Assembly (NCBI RefSeq): GCF_002865645.1
Contig: NW_020194610.1
Coordinates: 310,001-374,000, forward strand
Direction: 5' to 3'
Origin: Hyaloscypha bicolor E
Lineage: Eukaryota; Ascomycota; Leotiomycetes; Helotiales; Hyaloscyphaceae
Length of the DNA stretch: 64,000 nt
The notes under the pieces: model-generated
Seen by the model: the letters and a program-made list of their open reading frames with translations, nothing else
Told to the model about the DNA's origin: nothing
The model's database searches: none
Shown: piece by piece, positions 43,646 to 56,445 of the stretch
Position numbering within the stretch: the first letter of the stretch is position 1
Layout: each line of letters opens with the position of its first letter
Position numbers and translations under genes: made by a program

Positions 43646-45235
43646 GCCCTTTATTAAGAAAGCTAGTAAGAGGGATTTATAAAGATTTAGCAGGGGCTTT
43701 AAATCCTATTCTTTTTTTTAAATTTAATAATTATATTCTAAAGTTATATAGGTTTTAAATAAGAATTTATAAATTCTTGAATTTTACTAAGAAAGCTAGC
43801 TATACTTATAAGGCCCGATTATATATAATACTAGCCGAGCTTATTAAAGAAAAGCAGTCTAAGAGAAAGCTAACTAAGTAAATAGTTTTAAAGTAAAATT
43901 TTATTTAAAAAAAAATAAGTTATTTAATAAGCTTATAAAAAATTAGATTACTTTTATATACTATATAATATAAGCTATTAAATAAGCTACTTTTTATAAG
44001 AATTAGATTAGTTATTACTTTTTAATTAATTTTAAAAGAATTAAAAAATATAAGATTCTAAATTATTTAATTAAAAGTAAAATTTAAATAATAAATTTAA
44101 TTATAATAAAATAAAATTAAGATATATAAAATATAAGGTTTCGAAAAATAATATTTTTATATAAGCTAAATTAATAATAATATAAAATTAAAAGAAAAGT
44201 TTTTATATTATATAAAAATTTATAATATTAATAAAAATATTAATAAAATATAAAAAATTTATTTTTTAAATAACTAGAATTAGGAATTTTATATTATTAT
44301 TTATATTACTAATAACTAGCTATAATATTAAAAGTTACTATATTTATATTACTAATAAAACTTTACTTTCTTTTTTAGGTAATAAGAAATATCTTATATA
44401 AACTTATTACTTTTATTAATACTTTCTAAAGTTTATTTATAGCTTATTATTATTTAATATAAATATATTATTATTAAGCCTATAATTATCTAAGTTTATA
44501 TTCTAATAATAATAATAATTATTTCTTAATAAATAGCTTATATTTATAAAAATACTATCTAGTATTATTTATAAATCTATTTATAATTATATTTAAGAGT
44601 TAGTTAAAAGAAGTAATATTTCTAATTAGCTAATAAAAAAAGAAGTATTAATTATCTAGTACTAGTATTTATTATTACTATATTTAATATCTTATTTATT
44701 AATTTATTTCCTTTAAATATAAAGTTATATATTTTTATATATACTAGAATTAACTAGAATTTATTAGTTAGGCTTTTTAGTATACTTATTTAAAGTCTTA
44801 TATTATAAAAATTCTATTTTTTTTATAATAATATATTTTTTATAAAATTATATATTATAATTATTTCAAGAACTAATTCTAAAATAGCCTTATTTAAATC
44901 TATTTATTTTATCTAGATTTTCTTTCTTTTTATAACTATTTATTTTTTTAAAAAAACTTTCTTATTTTTTTTTATAAGCCTTTTATATTTTATTTCTTAG
45001 TTAGGAATTCTTATTATAAAACTATAACTATTCTTATTTTATATAATTATTAATTCGGAAATATTTACTTCTTTTAATAAATAAAGTTTATTATATATAT
45101 TAAGATTTATAATTATTAGTTCTTAATTCGAGTTATTTTATTTATTATAATTATAATAATAAAATAAAAAATCCGGAAATTACTAGAAATATTTCTTATT
45201 TTTCTTATTATTCTTTACTAATTATTTAGTACTAT
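43646..45235. other. AT-rich RIP-type sequence, no gene seen
   Basis: Degraded repeat DNA with runs of TTATTA and TAATAA. No protein motif or repeat partner inside the window was recognised. Confidence 0.5.
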
Positions 45236-45799
45236 TTCTTATATAAGGCCCCTTTTTTAGTAAAAAGTAAGAATACTCGTATACTAATTAGTATATATAT
45301 TACTAACTAATATACTTTCTAGTAAAAGGAATTTTAGTAAAAAAGTATCTTTTTTATTACTTTTTAATAAATATTTCCTTGTCTTAAAGCGTGTTCTCGT
45401 TATATTATTATATAATCTAGCTTATAGAGTTACTATTTATTATATTTATAAGTCCTATATTATTCTAGAAATATATAATTAAGAATAGTACTTATAAGTA
45501 TAACTATACTAACTCTTGAGAAACGAGCTTAAGGTAACTATAAAGATTCTTAGTAGCTATAACTTGAGGAATATAAGAGGCATATAGTTAAAAATAGTAC
45601 CCGCGAGTATAATTATACTAATTTTTGAGAAATAAACTTAAAATAACTATAAAGCTTCTTAGTAGCTATAACTTAAGGAATATAGTCAAGCTAAGAAAAT
45701 ATAAGCCCTAGCCTAAAAACAAGTACTAGATAACTAAGTATCTAGTTAGCTATAATAGTATTTACTATCTATAGCTATAATATAGCTATAATACCTGCT
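45236..45799 (+). repeat. Direct repeat D, copy 1 (LTR-like)
   Basis: Matches 63467-63933 end to end, including CTTATATAAGGCCCCTTTTTTAG, CTAATTAGTATATAT, CTTTCTAGTAAAAG, CCTTAGTAGCTATAAC-type and CTATCTATAGCTATAATATAG. Copy 1 has an extra ~105-bp internal duplication (45485-45588 against 45592-45690). The early TATATAAGG looks like an LTR promoter. It could be a pair of LTRs of one large element or two separate solo LTRs. Confidence 0.6.
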
Positions 45800-45906
45800 T
45801 ATAGAACTAGGTTTTATATATTAAAATAAGGAATTACTTTATAAAACTTTATTACCTAATATAGGCTAAATAAGAACTAATTATAATTAAATAATAGTTA
45901 CTAAAA

Positions 45907-45978
45907 GGCCTAATAATATAATAGTAATATATAGAATTAGTAAACTCTATAGCCTAGGTTCGATTTCTAGTTAGGCTC
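45907..45978 (+). pseudogene. tRNA-Thr-like pseudogene (or tRNA-derived SINE head)
   Basis: Folds as a decayed tRNA: GGCCTAA pairs with TTAGGCT (last pair G-T from C-to-T), T arm CTAGG-TTCGATT-TCTAG with an intact TTCGATT loop, and an anticodon loop TTAGTAA that fits AGT (threonine). The D arm is reduced to ATAT/ATAT, and the anticodon stem has one extra base, so it is not a working tRNA. Confidence 0.45.
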
Positions 45979-46081
45979 CTAATTTATTTCTTAATAAATA
46001 CTTTTATAGTATTTAGTAATAAGTAAATTCATTTTTTTAATTTTGTTTTTTAAATAAGAAATATTATATAGAAATACTAGT

Positions 46082-47936
46082 CTAGTTAAATACCTAAAGA
46101 GCGGATATATAAGTAAGGCGGTTTTAAAAAACACATATTAGTAAAAAGCTCTTTTACTAAAATTATATAATTAATAACTTAATATTAAATAATAAGTAAA
46201 TAGCTATAAGTTAGATACTAAAATAATTATATATTACTAGGTTTTTAAAAGCTTATAGCTATATATTACATATTAGTTATATAATAGATTAAATATAATT
46301 TTATAGTAAAAGTATATATATTAAAAGCTAAAAAAGTATAATATATATAATATTAGTAATAACTTAATAAATAATAGGCAAATAGCTATAAGTTAGGTAT
46401 TAAAATAATTACATATTACTAGGTTTTTAAAAGCTTATAGCTATATATTATATATTAGTTATATAGTAAATTAATTACGATTTTATAATAAGAATATATA
46501 TATTAAAAACTAAAAAAGTATAATATATATAATATTAGTAATAATTTAATAAATAATAGGTAAATAGCTATAAGTTAGGTACTAAAATAATTATATATTA
46601 CTAGGTTTTTAAAAGCTTATAGCTATATATTATATATTAGTTATATAATAAATTAATTATAATTTTGTAATAAGAGTATATATATTAAGAACTAAAAAAG
46701 TATAATATATATAATATATATATTTTAATAAAACTAATATTATATTATTAATAACTTTCTTTATATTAGTTTAAGGCCCTAAAAGGCTATAAATTAAGTA
46801 CTAAATTAATTATATATATTATAATAGAAAGTATATATTTTAGAATCTAATATATTATAATATATATAATAAATTTATTACTAAGAGTTTAGAACTTGCT
46901 TAGAAATTAAGGCTAAAAGTCAAATGCCTGAAAAGCAGGTATATAAGCGAGGCGGTTTTAAAAAACACACGTTAGCAAGAAGCTCCCTTACCAAAATCAT
47001 ATAGTTAATAACTCAATATCAAATAACGGGCAAATAGCTACAAGTTAGGTACCGAAATAATTATATATTACCAGGTTTTTAAAAGGTTATAGCTATATAT
47101 TACATATTAGTTATATAGTAGATTAATTATAATTTCATAGTAAGAATATATATATTAAAAGCCGAAAAAGCGTAATATATGTAATATTAGTAATAACTCG
47201 ATAAATAACGGGCAAATAGCTATAAATTAGGTACCAAAATAATTATATATTACCAGGTTTTTAAAAGGTTATAGCTATATATTATATATTAGTTATATAG
47301 CAGATTAATTACGATTTTATAGCAAGAGTATATATATTAAGAGCCAAAAAAGCATAATATATATAACGTTAGTAATAACTTAATAAATAACAGGCGAATA
47401 GCTATAAGTTAGGTACTAAAATAATTATATATTACTAGGTTTTTAAAAGATTATAGCTATATATTACATATTAGTTATATAGTAGATTAATTATGATTTT
47501 ATAATAAGAGTATATATATTAAGAGCCGAAAAAGCATAATATATATAATATTAGTAATAACTTAATAAATAATAGGCAAATAGCTATAAGTTAGGTACTA
47601 AAATAATTACATATTACTAGGTTTTTAAAAGGTTATAGCTATATATTATATATTAGTTATATAGTAGATTAATTACGATTTTATAGTAAGAGTATATATA
47701 TTAAGAGCCAAAAAAGTATAATATATATAATATATATATCTTAATAAAACTAATATTATATTATTAATAACTTTCTTTATATTAGTTTAAGGCCCTAAAA
47801 GGCTATAAATTAAGTACTAAATTAATTATATATATTATAATAAAAAGTATATATTTTAGAATTTAATATATTATAATATATATAATAAATTTATTACCGA
47901 GAGTTTAGAACTCGCTTAGAGATTAAGGCTAGAGGC
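46082..47936 (+). repeat. Higher-order tandem repeat with nested 182-bp units
   Basis: Two ~0.84-kb and ~1.02-kb copies in tandem (46082-46918 and 46919-47936). Each begins near GGTATATAAGCGAGGCGGTTTTAAAAAACACAC (second copy) and ends GAGTTTAGAACTCGCTTAGAGATTAAGG. Inside are units of 182-186 bp containing AAATAGCTATAAGTTAGGTA and TATATATTACATATTAGTTATATAG: three in the first copy (about 46169, 46355, 46537) and four in the second (47003, 47189, 47371, 47553). The extra unit explains the length difference. The second copy keeps many more CpA and CpG sites than the first. Confidence 0.75.
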
Positions 47937-48320
47937 GCTTCCTGAATCTAAACCCCTTTTACTCTTAATATAATTAATAATAATTTTTTTAGATATTACT
48001 CCTAAATAAGCTAATTCTTTAATAGCCTTTTACTTCCGAACCCTTAGTAAATTATTACCGGATTTCAACCTTTTATTTCTGAATCTAATTCTCTAAAAAT
48101 ACCTTACCTAAAAAAAAGCAAAGAAGAAAAGAAAGAAATAAGGCATAAAAGTAATATAACTAGACAAGTATACTAGCGGGAAAAGCATTAATAAGTTCCA
48201 GATCCTAATTTAATAGGTTATTATTTACTTACTTGTATTCCCTCAAGCTTCTTTTATTTACTATAGATTTAATAACTAATATATACCTTTTCCTAGCTTC
48301 TTCAAATACTATTTAGTAAT
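47937..48320. other. Moderately RIP-degraded spacer
   Basis: Retains more C and G than the block at 13-33 kb. No gene can be supported on either strand. Confidence 0.4.
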
Positions 48321-48428
48321 CTTCTCCTTAATAACCTCCTCCTTAATAACCTCCTCCTTAATAACCTCTTCCTTAATAACCTCCTCCTTAATAACCTCTT
48401 CCTTAATAACTTCCTCCTTCTTTATAAC
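48321..48428 (+). repeat. 15-bp minisatellite
   Basis: Six units of CTCCTCCTTAATAAC (variants CTTCTCC and CTCTTCC) from 48321 to 48410, with a degenerate seventh to 48428. The 15-bp period is a multiple of three, so it may once have been coding: five residues per unit on either strand. Confidence 0.8.
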
Positions 48429-49199
48429 CTCCTTTCTTAGATATACCAACCTCTTTAACTCTAATTATATAGTAGCCTAATTCTTTATATATATTACCTT
48501 CTTGCTATATCCAAGAACATTTAAATACTATAAGTACTTTAAGTATAGAGCTATTCAGCTTCTAAATACTATTAATTTGACCTCGAAATATATAAGAATT
48601 ATTAACCAGATATTAAAGATCTATACCCGATTCTATAGGACTTTTATTATAGAGTATAGGCCTGCCTTATATAATATAAGAGCCTATTATTCGCAAATCT
48701 GCTAGAATTCGAGGGCAAAGTACTAAGTTATTACTAACTAAACAAGAAATTACTATCTGCTTATCTATAAGAATCCGAGAATAAAATATTAAATAATAAT
48801 TACCTAATAATAGATATTATAAAAAGACTCAAGAGATCTCTAGTAAAACTTAAAAAACTCCTTACTTGAGCCCAAGTATTACAAGTACTACCCTATCTTA
48901 TAATCCTTCCGAAAATATAGTAGCTTTCTAGCTAATTACTACTAAATTAATAACTATATCCCTATAAATCTACTATAAATACGAATTTCCTAGATACTTA
49001 TAACCAAGAAATAAGGGATAGATATATATATATTCCGTAGAGCCTACTATATAAATGAGCTACGAATTCGGTAAGGCCTATGGGATTAGGTATTTGCAAT
49101 ATATAAGTAATAAGGAATTAGAACCTATTAGTTAATTTTAAAAGAGTTAATAATCTATTCTCTAAATACTAACTATTTACTAGGGTACTAATCTAGAAC
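48429..49199. other. Moderately RIP-degraded spacer, short open frame only
   Basis: Contains a 67-codon plus-strand frame (48502-48705) rich in Tyr/Ile/Arg with no recognised domain. It probably belongs to the same decayed plus-strand coding unit that becomes clear after 49.2 kb, but I cannot link them. Confidence 0.3.
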
Positions 49200-52100
49200 C
49201 TCCAAATTTACAAGACCGGAATAGGGATCTCTTATTAAGTTATAATCTCTTACTATATAGTATAACCCCAGATAATAGTAATTATAGTATTAATAATTTT
49301 AATAATAGTTCCCCAGAATATAATAGTAAAATGGAGCCTAATAGCCAGGAGCTATATAGCGAATTATAGGCGAATATTTCCTTTTTCGCAAACAGTAACT
49401 AGCCTAATCTCGGGTATTTCCTGGACTAACTACTCTCGGGTAGTAATAATAATAATAGTAATAATCCCGACTTTATTCCCAAAAAGACCCCTAATATGCC
49501 TTATCCAGATAATAATAATAGTATTAATAAGAATAATAATAATACCGAGAATAACTAAATTATTAATAATAAGAATACTAAGACTAAGAACGAGGGTAAG
49601 AGTAATAGTAAAGATAAGGCAGAATTAGAAGCTTAATTATAAGCCGAGATTACTAGACCTAATAGGCCGCTAATTAATTATATTTCGGAGCTAGCTTATT
49701 ATCTATTCGATTTCTAAAAATATATAAATAAGTAGTATACCGAGTCTAATAATAGACAAGATTTCTTTTATTTTACTAAATAATATATTATACTTCTATA
49801 ATACCGCAATTTCCTTTCAAATTATAGTTTTAATAAACAAAATAGTAAACTATTATATCTAGAGCAAATAATAAACTAGCAAGAATATATAATAGTTAGA
49901 GATATTAACTAGCGAGCCATATTTACTAGTCTTACTATAAATAATAATAATAACCATTTACCTAATAGCCAGGTTATAAATAATAATAATAATAATTCAG
50001 ATAATAGTACTCTTTATGAGCTTAACTTTAATATATTACAGGTAAATCATAATGAAAATAATACCGAACCGGTAGCTAATATTTTAGACTATTACTTATA
50101 TTTATATATACTTTACTCTCAGATAAACCGCTATAAAGGTTCAAGATAATATAATATTAATAGCTTTTATAGGTATATTAATTACTTTTCTTTTACCTAA
50201 TAAGGAATTCAAGTTAACTTATACTCTTATTTTTAATAAAATATCTCTATTTCCACGTATTTATATATAAATATTACTAACTCTATAATAAATCCTAACC
50301 GGCCCAAGGTTCAGAAAATAGCCTTTTATAAAGTGCCTTACTATTACTTTAGTTATATAATTAGTTATAAGGATATTTGTATTTATATTTTCTTTCTTTC
50401 TATATAGGATCCTATAAAAAAGACTATATTTCCTAAATATAGTAGCGGCGCCCTATTTTCTATTTTCTAATATTAGTTTAATAAGATTCTTTTACCGGCC
50501 ATATTCCGTAACATTTCGCTAACAAGTTACTAGTATATCCTTTTTAATTAGAAATATATTAAACTCAAAGCCGAGGCATACTAATAAGAGAATATTAGTT
50601 CTATATATAATAATAATATTCAAGCTAAGGTAATACTTCTTTATTATATAGTTCAAGGTTATATATTATAAGTAATTTAATATAATATTATTTGGCAATT
50701 TCCCCTTTATAGTAATAAGCTATATTATAATACTTATATTTACTTTTCAAATAAAAATACTAAACTTAACTTTAAGGCTAATATCTTATTAGAGATATAG
50801 GATGCTTTTATTTCTATACTATTCCTAGTTCTTGACTTTTTGAAACTAGATTAGTCCCGAATCTATACCGATTTAGTAAAAGAAACTATCTTAACCTAAT
50901 TTATACTACTTAAGTAATTACTTAATACTAATAAATATGTCCTAATTATATATCTTCTTTATACCTGCTATTTCAAGGCCTTTACTAAATAGGCCAATTT
51001 AGGCGAGTATAAAAAGTCTATAAAGCCTATCTTTTATATAACTATTATACTCCGAGATATTACTAATATAATACTAGTAATCTCCCGATATTACTATAAG
51101 TATTACTAAGGCTAGGTATACTTACAGGTATATAATAGCTTTAAGGAAGTATATAATATAGCGAATTATAAGCCTTTAACTAGTAAGTTCTTAGAGGAAC
51201 TAGCCCGGGATCCAAATATTAATAAGATAATTTGGGTATATAGTAAGAGTATTATAAAGACTTTTAAAAGAATATAAAATATCTACTTTATAGGGCATTT
51301 TCGCCTATTTTATATACTTATATTTACTATATATTATTTCTTTAGTATTCGTAAAAAGTATTATCTTTCTTTTACTTTTATTAATAAGTTAAAAGCTTAT
51401 TTAGAAGAAGCTAGTAATTAGGGCTTAAATCGCTAGCTAACTACTACTAATTACTAATCTTTTTGGAAGTTACTAACCGAATATTAGATTAACTTTATTT
51501 CTCTAAATATTCTCAAATATTTAGTAGCCTTTAAGTAAATATCTACTATAAATCTAGTACTTGGTATACCTTACGAGTAATATAAAGTTTTAATTATGCT
51601 TCTTATAATACTGCCTTTTACTTTTAATATAGGACTAGTCTTTATAAGTCCAAAATTATTTTAATATCTCTAGAAAATAATATTTTAATATTCGGGAAAA
51701 GCTTTTTTCGGAATAAGTATCTAAGAGAGCATTTCTACTTATAAATATAATTAGTACCTTAACTAAATTAATTAGGATTACTTAGCTTTTTATAACTAAT
51801 TCTCTAATAAAATTATATATACTAGTAATATAATCCGGAATAAATATTATAAGAATTAGAAAGAGGTTATTATATCTAAGAAAGACCTAGTACGTATTAA
51901 GGCAGCAGATTACTAGCTAGAGCTTTATAAGAATAACCCTTAATACTTGTAATATATCTAGTTATATCTTCTTATTATAATTATATAAACTTATTAGATA
52001 AATATATTCTTTATTATTAAGGATATAGTTAAACTAGAGTTTAAAGAGAAGGTAAATAAAGGAGAAATTATATTTTATTAGGTATCTTTTCAGGAGTATT

Positions 52101-53300
52101 TCATTAATAATTAGGAGTAATCTATCTTAATAATAGATATATAACAGACTAAGACTAAATATATTTAAGATCTCCTAAAATATATATAGGGCTTTAGGGA
52201 AATAGACTATAAAGGCTAGGAAGATTAGGCATTTTATACCCTAAGCTTTTATACCTATTAGATTATGAAATATTATATTAGTAGAATTAAATAGCAAAAG
52301 TTTTATATACTAATTAGTAAATACTTTATAGTAATTTACTAGCTATTCTCTCGCCTAACTATAACCAAGTTCATTTAGTATAATAGTAATTATATATCTC
52401 TTTAGATACGAGTTTACTACTATTACCTGGCCCAATTATAAATAAAACAAGATATAGTTCTTAGTATTAATTTCTTATTACTAATTATAATTAACTTTCT
52501 CTTATAATATTAGCCTGCCTATAATTAGCTATTAAAGCATTTCATATTCCAAACTAATACTTTTATAATAGAGTAATATTATAAGTAGTAATAATTTAAG
52601 GCAGACTTTAGGAGAAAGAATAGTTATAAATATAATAAGAAACGAGATATTTTTAATTACAAGCCTCCTAATAATAATAATAAGGCCCTTCCCGAATTAT
52701 TAAGGAAATACTAGTATATACTAGACTAGAAGTTTATAATACTAGGAGATATAAAGTACTATATATTATCTTAGATACCTATAAAATATATAGCTACCCT
52801 TGCCCTATTTAATACTAATTTGGCGGCGATTTCGGTAGCTCTAGATCTCTTATACCGGGTATAGTAATAAGTTAAGTATCTAGATAAAATCTAATAACTT
52901 AATAGAAAAACATTAGTAATTTACTAGTATTTTAAGGCCGTTTTACTTGCCAAATACTTTATAGAATCTAATATTTAGTATTATATTTTATATTAATTTA
53001 TTCTATTTATTATAGTAATAAAATATAAACTTAATATAATTTATTAACTCTTTACTTAATTATTAAAGTAGCTTTAAAAGAGCCTACCTATATATTTATA
53101 GTAATATATATAAACTAGTTATCTTTTCGGTAAACCCCGCTTAGTAATATATTACTAGTTCTTAGTAGCCTATTTACTAGTAAATATATATCTTTTATTT
53201 TATATAAAGTTCCCTAATAAAAATAAAGCTTCTGGTTTATATCTTTATAATAAACTAAGAATATAATATAAGCTAGTATCCGACTATAAACTATAATTAA
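49200..53300 (+). pseudogene. Long RIP-decayed gene, family not identified
   Basis: The plus strand reads as one long protein-like frame broken almost only by TAG/TAA at places where Gln or Trp would fit. Segments include an Asn-rich low-complexity part at ~49440-49640 (runs of AATAAT), FYKVPYYYFSYIISYKD (~50320), AFTKQANLGEYKKSIKPIF (~50980, one stop read as Gln), VYNSFKEVYNIANYKPLTS and FLEELARDPNINK (~51130-51220), and YLEEASNQGLNRQLTT (~51395). The length (>1300 codons) and style are those of large fungal accessory proteins carried near mobile elements, but I cannot name the family. Decay is milder than at 13-33 kb. It is non-functional as it stands. Confidence 0.5.
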
Positions 53301-53892
53301 TAAAACCCTATAATACTAATATATATATATATATACCCTAATTTATTAATACTACTACTTTCTTCTTCTTTCTTAAATATTTTTCGGAATAAGTTCCTCC
53401 GGTCCTAATTTCTTATTTAATATACTTTTACTATTAATTCGCTATTAATTATTTAGGAAGTCCCGGCGGCTTACGGGCATATTTTTCATACCCTAGTATA
53501 TTCTTCTAAATCTTTTCTCTTATAATATTATTACTATATATTATATAATTCATTAACTAATAATTAATTACTTCTAGGCCTTTTTAATACCGAATTATTA
53601 TATTATTATTATTAAATAAACTATCTTTAATTACTATATATCTTCTAATACTATAAGTTTATAATACAAGTTTACTAGTATATTAGTAGCTAATAGTAAA
53701 TATATTATAGGATCTCTTAAGATACCTTCCTCTCTCTTTTATATCTTATTATTATTATGCTATATAGTCTTGCCCTATTTATATAGGATACTAGTATTAG
53801 GGATCCCGAGGAAATAATATACGTAATATATAGGGCTTATAGAGTAATATATACCTAATTAGAAATTACTTACTCTTTTCCTCTTTCTTTAT
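53301..53892. other. Moderately degraded spacer
   Basis: Mixed AT-rich sequence with islands of retained C/G (for example GAAGTCCCGGCGGCTTACGG near 53460). No feature can be assigned. Confidence 0.35.
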
Positions 53893-54125
53893 TACTACTA
53901 GCTAGTTCTCTTTCTATTCCTTTATTACTACCTACTAGTCCGCTTTCTGCTCCTGGATTGCCGCCTACTAGTTCCCTTTCTACTTCTGGGTTACCGCCTA
54001 CTAGTCCCCTTTCTACTCCTGGTTTACCGCTTACTAGTTCCCTTTCTGCTCCTGGTTCGCCGCCTACTAGTCCGCTTTCTGTTCCTAGTTCGCCGCTTAC
54101 TAGTCTATAATCTATTCCCGGTTTA
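53893..54125 (+). repeat. 33-bp minisatellite, probably once coding
   Basis: About seven units with the period of ACTAGTCCGCTTTCTGCTCC followed by TGGATTGCCGCCT. In one plus-strand frame each unit gives an 11-residue Pro/Ser/Thr-rich repeat, TSPLSAPGLPP, with variants such as TSSLSTSGLPP. Conservation of the 3n period and mostly synonymous or similar changes suggest a former low-complexity linker in a protein. Confidence 0.75.
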
Positions 54126-55500
54126 CTATATTATATTCTATAATTCCCGGCTACTTATAGATTATTATAATAGTATAAATTATTATGAGGTACTAAAATA
54201 TTAGTACTATTAACCTAGCTCCTATTACCTACTATAGGTATGGTATTTATTTGGCTAGTCCCCTATATGCCTATTAAAAACAAGATATATACTTATAATT
54301 CGGTAGTAATTCATAAGCAATTTACTAATATACCCATAGCCCTTTAGCCAGGGCCAAATTAATAGTAACCTTATTAATAATAGCGGCTTGCCAAAGAAAT
54401 ATTTATATATACTATACCTAATATTTATATAAATATTCAAGAAGAATTTCACGGTTAGCTAGGGAAGCCATACTCATAATAAGCTATTTATATAAGTCTA
54501 TCTTTAGTAATACTATATATTATCTTACTAATTACTATTAACTAGTTATCTTATCTCCCCTACCTATAATAAAGATAGTATATAATATAATTATTATATT
54601 AGCCAGGGTAATAAGCAAAAGTATATTAATATATACTATTTACTTTCCTTATTATTTACGAGAACTAATAAATAGCATTTATTTATTATTTCCTTATTAC
54701 TAAACTATTTACTAATAATTAGCTAGCTACTAGCCATATTTCAGAAAAATGCCTATAAGCTATTTAAGCTTCTGCCTAACTATAACTATATTCTTAGTAC
54801 GAATTATTAAAGGCAGGCTCGAGAGCTATCTAATCTCGACCTAGTAAAGATAATACTTATAGTTAAGGTATCTAACTATCTTTATTACTACTAGCTCAGT
54901 AGTAATATATATACTAATTATCTCTATATATAAACTAAATTAGTAGCTAATTATTTACTTAGATTCTCAAAGAATAATATACTCTAAAATATAAGTACTT
55001 CTTCTAAGATACCTCTCTCCTAATAAGAGGGCTTAGGGCTCCTATAAGTTCCTTAAGTAATATACGAGAATTAATTAGTTAAGTATTAGAGGTAACCAAA
55101 TTAATTAGTTATATTATAAAGAACAAGTTAGTATAGAAGATTAATTAGCTAGAGGAATATAATATTCCTATTATTTACTTATTTATTTATAATTAACTAA
55201 CCAAATATTAGATTATTAAAGATATCTCGCAAGAAATAATATTAGATATATAAAGCCCTTACGGGCTTAATTATAGCTTATAATATGGCGGTAAAGTAGT
55301 CTATAAAGGAAAGTAGCCTTTCTAGTTCAAATAACTTAATTATAATATCTAGGTTTTTAGCTAGTAAGGCCAGAGAGAATTCCGGCTCGGTATCTAGAGA
55401 TAAGAAGTCTTCTAATATAGAGACAATTATTACTAATAAACCCTTAGACTAATTATTACTAATTCGCCTCCTTTTTGGCTATATATAGCTACTAACTTAT
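54126..55500. other. Moderately degraded region, no gene supported
   Basis: Retains scattered C/G and many TAG/TAA triplets. A 65-codon minus-strand frame (54255-54452) has no recognisable content. It may be the 3' part of the decayed coding region to the left, but no motif confirms this. Confidence 0.35.
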
Positions 55501-55540
55501 AATAGGCTTTTTTTTAATATTTAATTTTATTTTATAATTA

Positions 55541-56445
55541 TTTAGTTATTAGAAATATTATATAAATATATTATATATAAGCTTTATTTAAATAAGTCTT
55601 ATTTCTTAGAATATAGTTTTAATAATAATTAAATTTTTATTTTTTTTATTAAATAAATATTTTATAATAATATTATAAATAATAAAATTAATTTAAATAT
55701 AATTTATTATATTTTATATATTTTTTATTATATTTTTTAAAAAAGAAAGTTTTATTAAATTTATAATTATAAATTAACTAATATTTTATAAAATTAATTA
55801 TTATTATAGTTTACGATTTTAAATATTTTAGTTATCTAAATAAATAATATTTAATAATTAGTCATAAGAATAGTATAATAAAGATATTTAGAATACCAGA
55901 TATTTTTAGAAGCTAGCTTATTATGAAAATATATTAAAGCTTCATAGATTTTTATATTTTTAAAATTTTGTTTAATTTTTATTTTAAGTTATAAAAAAAA
56001 AAAAAAAAAAAAAAAAATACATTTTATTTTATATTACTTTAGTTATTCAGCACATATTATATAAATATATTATACTATAAGCTTCTATTTAAACGTCTTT
56101 ATTTCTTAGATCATCATTTTATAATCATTTAAAATTGTTTATTTTTTCTTCCATTTACAATAAATATTTTATAATAATATTATAAATAACATCAAATTAA
56201 TTTAAAATATAATTTCATCTATATTTTATATATCTTTTATTATATTTTTTTAAAAAGAAATGTTTTATTAAATTTATAATTATAATTAATTAATTATTTA
56301 TAAAAATTCATTATTATTATAGTTTAGATTTTAATATTTTAGTTATGCTAATATAATTATTTAATAATTAGTATAAGAAATATACTATAAAGATTAATTT
56401 AGAATCAACTAGATTTTTTAGAAGCTAGCCTTTATTATAAATAAC
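55541..56445 (+). repeat. ~420-bp tandem duplication around a 26-A run
   Basis: 55541-55960 and 56036-56445 are the same sequence in direct orientation, separated by ~75 bp that include A26 (55993-56018). Unlike other repeat pairs here, they differ by many one- to three-base indels and stray C insertions in the second copy rather than by RIP transitions. Confidence 0.65.

Noticed and set aside
54255..54452. 65-codon minus-strand frame
   Set aside because: Short, Tyr/Ile/Leu-rich product of AT bias in a degraded region; no start context or domain.
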